DNA of 9,278 bases from an uncultured Prevotellaceae bacterium (GTDB lineage Bacteria; Bacteroidota; Bacteroidia; Bacteroidales; Bacteroidaceae), in assembly GCA_946408305.1 (NCBI GenBank), contig CAMJRQ010000029.1:1-9278 (forward strand), written 5' to 3'. The position numbers and the translations under genes are program-made. Under the pieces are notes generated by a model. It was not told where the DNA came from and ran no database searches. It was given only the letters and a program-made list of their open reading frames with translations. Below, piece after piece: positions 1 to 6,140 of this stretch (position 1 is the stretch's first letter; each line of letters starts with the position of its first letter).

Positions 1-423
1 GGCTGCAACAGCCTGACCTCCATTACCATCCCCGGCAGCGTAACGTCTATCGGTAACCGTGCGTTCTTTAAATGCTCGAGTCTGGAATCCGTTACGTTGG
101 AGAATCCCGTTCCCATAGGAATAAATGGCTGGCAATTCGATAACGCAGCCGATGTCACGCTCTATGTGCCCCGAGGCAGCAAGGCGACCTACGAGGCGGC
201 ACCCTATTGGCAGGACTTTGCAGCCATCATCGAGACGGGCGCAGCGATGGGCGATGTCAACGGCGACGGCTCCGTCTCCATCACCGACGTGGGTCTGATG
301 ATTGACTATATCCTGGGCAGCACGCCCGCGGGATTCGACCCCGTGGCGGCCGACATGAACGGCGACGGCTCCGTCTCGATTACCGACGTGGGCCTCGTCA
401 TCGACTGCATCCTGAGCCAATAA
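1..423 (+). CDS. BspA-like leucine-rich-repeat surface protein with C-terminal dockerin-like domain (5' partial)
   Basis: The reading frame is open from the first base, so the start lies outside the window and 140 residues of the C-terminus are visible. The first 33 residues match the LRR_5/BspA repeat pattern (LTSITIPGSVTSIGNRAF, then CSSLESVTL). A segment typical of the end of such arrays follows (ADVTLYVPRGSKATYEAA, then YWQDF). The last 57 residues hold two copies of a dockerin type I-like calcium loop, D-x-N-x-D-G-x-x-S-x-x-D, followed by a hydrophobic helix ending in IL. BspA-type proteins are secreted or surface proteins implicated in adhesion. Dockerins bind cohesins in cellulosomes, but in Bacteroidales the partner is usually unknown. 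I see no gliding/T9SS sorting domain at the end; the protein simply stops with ILSQ. An internal TTG at 97 is not a real start. The fold assignment is confident; the function is not. Confidence 0.88.
   Translation, partial: GCNSLTSITIPGSVTSIGNRAFFKCSSLESVTLENPVPIGINGWQFDNAADVTLYVPRGSKATYEAAPYWQDFAAIIETGAAMGDVNGDGSVSITDVGLMIDYILGSTPAGFDPVAADMNGDGSVSITDVGLVIDCILSQ
253..414 (+). repeat. Duplicated dockerin-type calcium-binding loop-helix units
   Basis: Two 21-codon units, at 253-315 and 352-414, encode nearly the same peptide (NGDGSVSITDVGL in both) and are separated by a 12-codon linker. At the DNA level they share an identical 20-base run (aacggcgacggctccgtctc). Each unit has the full set of acidic/polar ligand positions 1, 3, 5, 9 and 12 (D, N, D, S, D), so both loops should be able to bind calcium. 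Confidence 0.85.
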
Positions 424-434
424 ACCGTCGGCGC

Positions 435-1241
435 CTATTCCTTCACCGGCGGGAGTCGCCTGACGGGGAAGGTGAAGTAGGTGTCGGGGAAAGGTTCGTC
501 CTTCAAGGTGAAATGCCACCACTCGGTGTCGAGGGGCTTGAAGCCGTGGTCGGTCATCGCCTTGCGCAGAATCATGCGGTTCTTGAACTGCTGTTCGGTG
601 ATGCTGCGCTTGGGCTGAGCCGGGCTCTTGCTGCAGTCGCCGGTGTACTGGCCCGTCTCGGGGTTGCCGCAGAAGTCGGGATGGCTCTCGGGGCCGAACC
701 AGTCGAACGTGCCGCCCATGTCGAGCTCCTTCTCGGTGGCCATGTCGAAGAGCGTCAGGTCGACCGTGCTGCCGCGCGTGTGGCCGCTCTTCTCCATGAT
801 GTACTCCTGCTCGAAGAGCACGCTCTTGTCGAGGTCGGGATAGAAATAGGGCTTCATCTGCGTGTCGGCAAGGTCTGCGGCCCAACGCACGAAGTGGTCC
901 ACGCCCTTCTGCGGACGGTAGGCATCGTAGATCTTCAGCCGATAGCCCTGGCTCATGACGTCGTCGCTCACCGCGCGGAGCGCCTCTGCCGCCTGGCGGG
1001 TGAGCAGCGCCGTGGGCTCTTCGTAGCCGTCGATGCGCGCTCCCACAAAGTTGTACGTGCCGAAATAGCGAATCTCCAGAATGGCGTCGGGCACGGCGTC
1101 GGTAAGAGTTACGAACTGGCTGCTGTCGTCCGTGGGACTGACCGCGGACTGGTCGGCCTTGCTGTTGTGGCAGGTTATTACCCATGCGCCGCATACGATT
1201 GCGAGGATGGCGGCCAGCATCCATAGAATTCTCTTTTTCAT
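435..1241 (-). CDS. Exported D-alanyl-D-alanine dipeptidase (VanX/DdpX type, peptidase family M15D)
   Basis: This 268-residue zinc dipeptidase is predicted to cleave D-Ala-D-Ala. The catalytic signatures of the VanX family are all present. They are the YRP motif with Arg109 (IYDAYRP), the zinc ligands in SGHTRGSTVD (His154, Asp161), and EWWHF with the general base Glu240 and zinc ligand His243. The N-terminus (MKKR then a hydrophobic run to residue 23) is a signal peptide or anchor. Cys24 after VIT could be lipidated, but Thr at -1 is not a good lipobox. Vancomycin-resistance VanX is cytoplasmic and about 200 residues. This longer, exported form, with Cys191 and Cys203 in an insertion, more likely recycles or scavenges dipeptide from peptidoglycan. 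There are no vanH/vanA/vanRS neighbours, so resistance is not implied. It starts 13 bp after the TraX-like gene and is probably cotranscribed with it. The start at 1241 is the only one that supplies the signal sequence. Confidence 0.9.
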   Translation of the reverse strand: MKKRILWMLAAILAIVCGAWVITCHNSKADQSAVSPTDDSSQFVTLTDAVPDAILEIRYFGTYNFVGARIDGYEEPTALLTRQAAEALRAVSDDVMSQGYRLKIYDAYRPQKGVDHFVRWAADLADTQMKPYFYPDLDKSVLFEQEYIMEKSGHTRGSTVDLTLFDMATEKELDMGGTFDWFGPESHPDFCGNPETGQYTGDCSKSPAQPKRSITEQQFKNRMILRKAMTDHGFKPLDTEWWHFTLKDEPFPDTYFTFPVRRLPPVKE

Positions 1242-1254
1242 ATTCTCGTTGCAA

Positions 1255-1977
1255 TTATATCATCCGTGCCAGCAGACCGATGAGGGCCATGTGGATAGGG
1301 TAGTAATAGTAGAAGAACTTGCCGAGCCAGCGGCATCGGCCCCGTTCGCCGTTGTAGAGCGCCAGCACGGGCACCGCCAGCCAGCACGCCATGTGAACCA
1401 TGCCGTATGCGGGGCTGTGGAAGATGAAGAAGGCCACGGCATAGAGCGAGATGAAAAACATCATCCACAGCATCTGCTTGTGGAAGTTGCCGTGGTTCCG
1501 CCCCATCATGAGGATGGCCAGCGGGGCTGCGCAGCTCCAGTCGGACGTCAGGGTGAGCGCGCAGCCCAGCAGTGTGACGGCCACCTGCTGCCAGCGTGCC
1601 AGCCTGGGGGAGTCCCACACACGGAGCAGTATCAGCCCCCACGCCAGCGGCCAAGCGATGCTCGTGGCGTTGAAGAGCAGGTTGTCCAGCGGATTGAACC
1701 CCGACATGTTGAAGTAGCAGAACGCAAAATGGCTCACCACGGCCAGCGTGAGCAGACGGCGCAGGTAGCGGCGGAAATTGTGTGTGTGGTGGTAGCCTTC
1801 GGCCACGAAGAAGAGCATCATCGGGGCTGTCAGCCGCCCGATGCAGTGCAGGCCTATCTGCAGGGGCGTCTCCGCCTGTTCGTAGGTCTCAATGCCCACC
1901 CAGGCCAGGTGGTCAATCGTCATGGCCAGGATGGCGATGACCTTCAGTGCGTTGCCGCTCAGTCCTGTCGTCTTCAT
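1255..1977 (-). CDS. TraX-family integral membrane protein
   Basis: A 240-residue, very hydrophobic protein with roughly eight or nine membrane segments. Its motifs match the TraX family: MTIDHLAW near residues 19-26, GRLTAPMMLFFVAEGYHHT at 47-65, and FYYYYPIHM at 222-230. TraX of the F plasmid is needed for N-terminal acetylation of pilin. The family is distantly related to membrane acyltransferases, and chromosomal members have no known substrate. I chose the ATG at 1977 over an in-frame ATG at 2127 because the MKTTGLSGNALK start aligns with the family. The extra 50 residues would also be translated from a stretch that contains the promoter and look non-native. The exported D-Ala-D-Ala dipeptidase gene follows after 13 bp. 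I see no conjugation genes nearby, so a role in modifying an envelope component is more likely than pilin acetylation; that is inference. Confidence 0.85.
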   Translation of the reverse strand: MKTTGLSGNALKVIAILAMTIDHLAWVGIETYEQAETPLQIGLHCIGRLTAPMMLFFVAEGYHHTHNFRRYLRRLLTLAVVSHFAFCYFNMSGFNPLDNLLFNATSIAWPLAWGLILLRVWDSPRLARWQQVAVTLLGCALTLTSDWSCAAPLAILMMGRNHGNFHKQMLWMMFFISLYAVAFFIFHSPAYGMVHMACWLAVPVLALYNGERGRCRWLGKFFYYYYPIHMALIGLLARMI

Positions 1978-2004
1978 CAATGCAATGCGTTCCGAAACTT
2001 TCGG

Positions 2005-2035
2005 CAAAGGTAGTGAAATGCCTGCAAATGTGCAA
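2005..2035 (-). promoter_or_regulatory. Bacteroidetes-type promoter for the traX-like/dipeptidase unit
   Basis: On the minus strand a perfect -7 box TACCTTTG (2005-2012, consensus TAnnTTTG) lies 20 bp downstream of a TTG (-33-like) at 2033-2035. Transcription would begin near 1998, leaving a leader of about 20 bases before the ATG at 1977. The site supports the shorter start of the TraX-like gene. Confidence 0.6.
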
Positions 2036-2117
2036 GCAGTGAGACGAGCCAATTTGCCTCCAGCACAGGTCTGAAAAAACATGTACGGCAAATAGCCGAA
2101 CTTTTTTTGTAAAATTC

Positions 2118-2148
2118 TTTGCGACAAAATGAAAATGTTCTAAATTTG
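2118..2148 (+). promoter_or_regulatory. Bacteroidetes-type promoter for the glycosidase gene
   Basis: A -33 box TTTG (2118-2121) and a -7 box TAAATTTG (2141-2148) are separated by exactly 19 bp, the spacing expected for the main sigma factor of Bacteroidetes. Transcription would start near 2155, about 39 bases before the gene. This promoter diverges from the one serving the traX-like gene, with about 80 bp between their -33 elements. Confidence 0.75.
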
Positions 2149-2156
2149 CGCCCAGC

Positions 2157-2190
2157 TAACGTTATGAAAATATCGTTATATATTATATAA
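2157..2190 (+). promoter_or_regulatory. Leader hairpin and 8-codon upstream ORF before the glycosidase gene
   Basis: Bases 2157-2178 form a dyad: TAACG, one mismatched T, TAT, loop GAAA, ATA, mismatched T, CGTTA. In RNA this gives an AU-rich stem capped by a GAAA (GNRA) tetraloop, placed within a few bases of the predicted transcript 5' end. Overlapping it, an ATG at 2164 opens an 8-codon ORF (MKISLYII) that stops at 2188-2190, three bases before the real ATG at 2194. It could be an operator-like dyad, a 5'-stabilising hairpin or a leader peptide, or it may be incidental. Confidence 0.35.
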
Positions 2191-2193
2191 GGT

Positions 2194-4422
2194 ATGAGAA
2201 AAACACTGCTCCTGTGCCTCGTGGTGCTCCTCGGCTTGACTGAGGGGCGCGCTCAGACGTTCTACAAGAACGGCGAGTACCGCTGGCAGGGCAACGAAAT
2301 CGTGCAGGGCCGTTTCCGGGCCCGTGCCACTTCGGAGTCCCAGGTGAGGAGCAACTACGTTCCGCTGCCGCCCCGCATGGAGGTGTGGAACGACATGAAC
2401 CCCCAGGAAATCAACCGCCGCGAGTGGAACCTCAAGGCCGACATCGCCCATCTGCCCCACTACGAGAGCGAGAACCTCCTCGAGGCGGCCCTCTACAACA
2501 TGGCACTCGAGGAGAGCGTGCTGGCCGTGGAGCCCGACTCCACCTTCCGTACCGGAATAGCCTGGGGCGGAGTCTGGACGCGCGACGTCAGCTACAGCAT
2601 CATCCTGGCCCTGGCGCAGCTCCACCCCGAGGTGAGCATGAAGTCGCTCCGCGCCAAGGTGAACAGCCGCAACCGCATCATTCAGGACACCGGCACGGGC
2701 GGCGCCTGGCCGTGCAGCACAGACCGCGTCATCTGGGCCGTGGCTGCATGGGAGGTGTATAAGGCGACGGGCAACCGCGAGTGGCTCGACTACATCTATC
2801 CCATCATCCGCAACACGCTGCGAGACGACCTCATGGTGGCCTACGACCCGCAGAATCAGCTCATGCGCGGCGAGACCAGCTACATGGACTGGCGCGAGCA
2901 GGAATACCCCCAGTGGATGCAGCCGGCCGACATCTACACGAGCGAGGCCACGGTGAACAACGCCGTGCACTACATGGCTCTCCAGGCCATGGCCGGGATA
3001 TGCCAAGCCAAGGAACTCGACCACGAGGCCGAGCGTTGGCGCCGACAGGCAGACCGCATCCGCGAGGGTATCAATCGCCATCTGTGGCTCCCCGAGCGCG
3101 GATACTATGCCATCTATCTCTACGGCCGCAGCAACCTCATCCCCAGCGAGCAGTGCGACGCCATGGGCAGCGCACTCTGCATCCTCTCGGGCATTGCCGA
3201 CGCCGAACGCGCCCGCCAGCTGAGCCAGCGACAGGTGTGCGAGGCCTTCGGCACGCCCTGCATCTATCCCAACCTGAAGGACCAGTACCCCTACCACAAC
3301 GACGCCACATGGCCCTTCGTGCAGGGCTATTGGATGAAGGCTTGTGCCCAGGCTGGCAACGAGCCGGCCCTCCTGCATTCCATCGGAGCCCTCTACCGCG
3401 GTGCGGCCCTCTGGCTGAGCAACGAGGAGAACTACGAGATAACCACCGGCGACTATCAGCAGACGAAGCTCAACTCGCCCCGCCAGCTGTGGAGCGTGGC
3501 CGCCCAGGCCAGCGTCGTCAGCTCGGTCTACTTCGGTCTGAAGACGGAGCCCGACTGCCTCACGTTCCACCCCTTCGTCCCCAAGGTGCTCAAGGGAAAG
3601 CGTCGCCTCTCCAACTACCGCTACCGCCAGGCCGTGCTCGACATCACCCTCTCGGGCCACGGCAACGAGATACGCTCCTTCCGCCTCGACGGGCAGGAGA
3701 CCGAACCCCGAATCGACGCCTCGCTCACGGGCAGCCACACCGTCGAGATAGTCCTTGCCGGCAACGAGCCCGAGAAACTTTCGGTGAACATGCAGCCCAA
3801 TGCCTACCTGCCACTGACGCCGCGAGCTCAGATAAACGAGCACGGCACCCTAACGTGGGAAGCCACCGAAGGCAGCACCACCTATGAAATCTTCCGCAAC
3901 GGAAAGCCCTTCAAGACGCAGACCGAGACCTCGCTGCCGCTGAGCGAGCCGGGCACCTACGCCGTGCGCGGAGTGAGCAAGGACGGCATGCCGGGCTACA
4001 TCTGCGAGCCTTGGGACTTCATCCTCGACAAGCGAATCTATCAGGCCGAGGAATTCGGCAGCCCCACGGGCCATTATCTGGAACTGACGCGCACGAAGAA
4101 CATCTCGGTGGTCATCCCCATCGACATCGACCGCGAAGGCGACTACTGCATCTACTGGCGCTACGCCAACGGAGCAGGGCCCGTCAACACCAACAACCGC
4201 TGCGCCATCCGCCTGATGCGCATCGGGCGCGAGCAGTGGGCCGTCGTCATGCCGCAGCGCGGCGAGGGCGAGTGGGACAACTGGGGCTTCACGAACAAGC
4301 ACACCGTCCACCTGACCGCCGGGCGCCACATGGTGTCGCTCGACTTCACCGACCAGACCGAGAACATGAACCTCGAACAGAACGATGCCCGGCTGGACTA
4401 CCTGGTGGTCGCCCGGAAATAG
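2194..4422 (+). CDS. Exported six-hairpin glycosidase-like protein with C-terminal beta modules
   Basis: A 742-residue protein with a Sec signal peptide (residues 1-20, cleavage likely after GRA). Residues ~85-450 look like an (alpha/alpha)6 six-hairpin catalytic barrel of the glycogen-debranching/rhamnosidase-like superfamily. Features are GVWTRDVSYSIILALAQ (124-142), GGAWPCSTDRVIWAVAAWE, RGETSYMDWREQEYPQWMQP (225-244) and a late TGDYQQTKLNSPRQLWSVAA (418-437). Possible acid/base residues are Asp131, Asp232, Glu235 and Glu251, but I cannot assign them. Residues ~451-530 fit the small beta domain that often follows the barrel. Residues ~540-610 resemble a fibronectin type III fold (LTWEATEGSTTYEIFRNGK). 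Residues ~614-742 resemble a carbohydrate-binding jelly roll (CBM6/35-like, starting YQAEEFGSPTGHYLEL). It probably acts in the periplasm or outside the cell on an oligosaccharide. No SusC/SusD pair is visible here, so the substrate is unknown. The exact glycoside hydrolase family is uncertain. Confidence 0.75.
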   Translation: MRKTLLLCLVVLLGLTEGRAQTFYKNGEYRWQGNEIVQGRFRARATSESQVRSNYVPLPPRMEVWNDMNPQEINRREWNLKADIAHLPHYESENLLEAALYNMALEESVLAVEPDSTFRTGIAWGGVWTRDVSYSIILALAQLHPEVSMKSLRAKVNSRNRIIQDTGTGGAWPCSTDRVIWAVAAWEVYKATGNREWLDYIYPIIRNTLRDDLMVAYDPQNQLMRGETSYMDWREQEYPQWMQPADIYTSEATVNNAVHYMALQAMAGICQAKELDHEAERWRRQADRIREGINRHLWLPERGYYAIYLYGRSNLIPSEQCDAMGSALCILSGIADAERARQLSQRQVCEAFGTPCIYPNLKDQYPYHNDATWPFVQGYWMKACAQAGNEPALLHSIGALYRGAALWLSNEENYEITTGDYQQTKLNSPRQLWSVAAQASVVSSVYFGLKTEPDCLTFHPFVPKVLKGKRRLSNYRYRQAVLDITLSGHGNEIRSFRLDGQETEPRIDASLTGSHTVEIVLAGNEPEKLSVNMQPNAYLPLTPRAQINEHGTLTWEATEGSTTYEIFRNGKPFKTQTETSLPLSEPGTYAVRGVSKDGMPGYICEPWDFILDKRIYQAEEFGSPTGHYLELTRTKNISVVIPIDIDREGDYCIYWRYANGAGPVNTNNRCAIRLMRIGREQWAVVMPQRGEGEWDNWGFTNKHTVHLTAGRHMVSLDFTDQTENMNLEQNDARLDYLVVARK

Positions 4423-4522
4423 AGAGAAAGAGTTTTTATTCACTTATTTAATTAACCTTTTAGAGAAATCCCACTCCGCAACGCTCCGTAACGAGTGCCA
4501 AGGATGGGTCGGAGAAAAAGTT

Positions 4523-5128
4523 ATGAAAAAGTTGTTCACATTGGTAGCCATGGCTGCTGCAATCAGTTTCGCTGCCTGCACAGGCAACAAGGCCGAGAAG
4601 ACCGCCGAAGAGGCTTGTGACTCTACTGCCTGCGCCGAGCAGCAGTGCCAGGAGTGCCCCGTGAAGGCTATTGGCGAGACGCTCACCGCTGCCCTCGCAG
4701 CCGGCAACGCCGAGGAAATCTCGAACGCCCTGAAGGACGCTGTGGCCAAGGCCGGTGAGCTGGCCAAGGAAGGCAAGACCGAGGTGGTGGACGCCGTCAT
4801 CAAGAACGTGCAGGAGTTCATGACCACCAACGAGGCCAAGCTGAAGGAGCTGGGCGTTGCCCTGGAGTCCATCCCCGCACAGTGCGAGGAGATTGCCACC
4901 ACTGCTAAGGAGTCGGCCGAGGCCGCTGCTGCACAGGCTGTGGAGGACGTCAAGGACGCTGCTGCCGAGAAGGTGGAAGAGGCTAAGGATGCCGCTGCCC
5001 AGAAGGTAGAAGATGCTAAGGACGCCGCTGCCGAGAAGGTGGACGAGGCTGCCCAGAAGGCTTCCGACGCTGTCGACAAGGCTGCTTCCGACGCTGCTGC
5101 CAAGACCAAGGAGAAGCTGGGCCTGTAA
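4523..5128 (+). CDS. Small Ala/Glu/Lys-rich lipoprotein with LEA-like 11-residue repeats
   Basis: A 201-residue protein. The N-terminus MKKLFTLVAMAAAISFAAC is a clear lipoprotein signal with the lipidated Cys at residue 19; Asp is not at +2. After a Cys-rich stretch (four Cys at about residues 33-46, CDSTACAEQQCQEC) the rest is predicted to be almost entirely helical. Residues 145-177 are three 11-residue repeats of the form DAAAxKVxEAK, continuing in degenerate form to the end (KTKEKLGL). This resembles group 3 LEA or apolipoprotein-like amphipathic helices, or a coiled coil. I do not recognise a named family. The start at 4523 is preferred to an upstream in-frame ATG at 4385, which overlaps the glycosidase end and lacks a signal peptide. 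Strongly biased codons (AAG, GCT/GCC, GAG) and the strong terminator that follows suggest high expression. A role in the envelope or periplasm is inferred. Confidence 0.85.
   Translation: MKKLFTLVAMAAAISFAACTGNKAEKTAEEACDSTACAEQQCQECPVKAIGETLTAALAAGNAEEISNALKDAVAKAGELAKEGKTEVVDAVIKNVQEFMTTNEAKLKELGVALESIPAQCEEIATTAKESAEAAAAQAVEDVKDAAAEKVEEAKDAAAQKVEDAKDAAAEKVDEAAQKASDAVDKAASDAAAKTKEKLGL
4955..5053 (+). repeat. Three 33-bp in-frame tandem repeats inside the lipoprotein gene
   Basis: The units are 4955-4987, 4988-5020 and 5021-5053. Each begins gaygcygctgcc and contains agaaggt, differing by only a few mostly silent bases. They encode 11-residue amphipathic helix units, so the period is a multiple of three turns of an alpha helix. 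They probably arose by recent tandem duplication. Confidence 0.85.
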
Positions 5129-5151
5129 GCCTGCAGAGCCAATCCGGCAAT

Positions 5152-5195
5152 AGAAAACCCCTCGATGAGCCGTACGGTTCTCCGAGGGGTTTTCT
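5152..5195 (+). terminator. Strong intrinsic terminator after the lipoprotein gene
   Basis: A perfect 13-bp inverted repeat (AGAAAACCCCTCG at 5152-5164, CGAGGGGTTTTCT at 5183-5195) encloses an 18-base loop. The loop can itself pair through GAGCCG/CGGTTC. The A-tract on the left and T-tract on the right make it work in either orientation. It lies 24 bases beyond the lipoprotein stop codon and isolates that gene from the ribosomal operon. Confidence 0.9.
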
Positions 5196-5539
5196 GTGCC
5201 CGGCGATTTCCTGCGAGCGAAACGCCTCTGAATAGGGATTCTTCAAACCCTTAACCCTTTTGGGCAAAACCCTTAAGCCTTTTGGCGAAACACCCTAAAT
5301 GACCGATTCGATATCAGTTCCGCTATGCCCCCAAACCTGTCCAGATTCTTTTGCAAAGGAAACCGATTTGGTCCGAAAAGCATCCTCAAAATGCCCAAAT
5401 TCAGCCCGATTGCGCCCTTTTCCTGAACTTTCTTGTCGCCGCGCATCAAAAAATACTCTTAAAAATCTCCTTATTTAGTTAAATAAACTTAAAAATCAAA
5501 CAAATTTGCCCTTAAACCTCACTTTCTTGGTGCTAAATG
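5196..5539. other. Non-coding intergenic stretch upstream of the ribosomal operon promoter
   Basis: No convincing gene is present in about 340 bp; the few open frames are short and lack family resemblance. The stretch contains degenerate 22-bp tandem repeats near 5245-5300, a middle section with no feature I can name, and a strongly AT-rich block at about 5446-5510. The AT-rich block sits 55-120 bp upstream of the rpsL -7 box and could act as an activating upstream element. I see no tRNA or other recognised RNA gene. Confidence 0.5.
5245..5300. repeat. Degenerate 22-bp tandem repeats
   Basis: Two near-identical 21-base units occur at 5245-5265 and 5267-5287 (each aaacccttaa then c or g, then ccttttgg). 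A partial third follows at 5288-5300 (aaacaccctaaat). They lie between the lipoprotein terminator and the rpsL promoter. No function is evident from the sequence. Confidence 0.6.
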
Positions 5540-5570
5540 TATGGCAATTCAGAAAATCTTCGTACCTTTG
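5540..5570 (+). promoter_or_regulatory. Promoter of the rpsL-rpsG-fusA-rpsJ operon
   Basis: A perfect Bacteroidetes -7 box TACCTTTG (5563-5570) lies 19 bp downstream of TATG (5540-5543), a one-mismatch -33 box. Transcription would start near 5577, giving a leader of about 70 bases. An AT-rich region lies further upstream. The leader has a short GGGC/GCCC hairpin (5581-5584 with 5592-5595) and then a long A/T-rich unstructured run up to the ATG, typical of strongly translated Bacteroidetes genes. Confidence 0.65.
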
Positions 5571-5646
5571 CACCCCGAATGGGCTAAAAGTGCCCGTTTG
5601 TAAACATACGTATATACATATATAATAATAAATAAAACAAACCACA

Positions 5647-6024
<378 letters not shown>

Positions 6025-6052
6025 AGCGATAAGCTAAGTATTCATTTGTTTT

Positions 6053-6110
6053 TGGCTCGTATACGAAGGTTGAGTAAGTTGCTCGGAGGAGCGCTGAAGA
6101 CGCTAGAATG
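6053..6110 (+). promoter_or_regulatory. Structured rpsL-rpsG spacer, possible translational control element
   Basis: The 116-base gap between rpsL and rpsG is long for a ribosomal operon. It holds a 10-bp palindrome TCGTATACGA (6057-6066). It also has two short hairpins that compete for the same bases: GCTC (6081-6084) with GAGC (6089-6092), and AGCG (6090-6093) with CGCT (6101-6104). In E. coli, S7 represses its own synthesis by binding the rpsL-rpsG spacer. An equivalent here is plausible but unproven, because the stems are only four base pairs. Confidence 0.35.
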
Positions 6111-6140
6111 CAGCCCTGAACACAAAAACAAAACAAAACA

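Noticed and set aside
513..1226. 237-codon plus-strand frame opposite the dipeptidase
   Set aside because: The minus-strand protein has complete M15D catalytic motifs; the plus-strand frame has none.
435..1241. Vancomycin-resistance vanX
   Set aside because: The catalytic motifs match the family, but the protein is exported and has no vanH, ligase or two-component genes beside it.
1081..2013. 310-codon open frame on the plus strand across the dipeptidase start and the traX-like gene
   Set aside because: It covers two well-supported minus-strand genes and encodes a His/Gln/Val-rich sequence with no family resemblance.
2086..2108. Small CGGC/GCCG hairpin followed by seven T residues
   Set aside because: The stem is only four base pairs and no plus-strand gene lies upstream to terminate, so it is probably incidental to the AT-rich promoter region.
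1978..2127. 50-residue N-terminal extension of the TraX-like protein
   Set aside because: The extension overlaps the predicted promoter and does not resemble the family N-terminus, which begins at the Met encoded at 1977.
2176..3843. 555-codon open frame on the minus strand opposite the glycosidase gene
   Set aside because: It is a shadow. The plus-strand gene avoids the codons that would create antisense stops, and the antisense peptide is low-complexity (Val/Leu/His/Gly-rich) with no recognisable motif or signal.
4385..4522. N-terminal extension of the lipoprotein starting within the glycosidase gene
   Set aside because: It would bury the lipoprotein signal sequence internally; the ATG at 4523 gives a textbook signal and lipobox.
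6025..6140. Secondary promoter before rpsG
   Set aside because: No TAnnTTTG box is present in the spacer; TATACGAAG is too far from the consensus.
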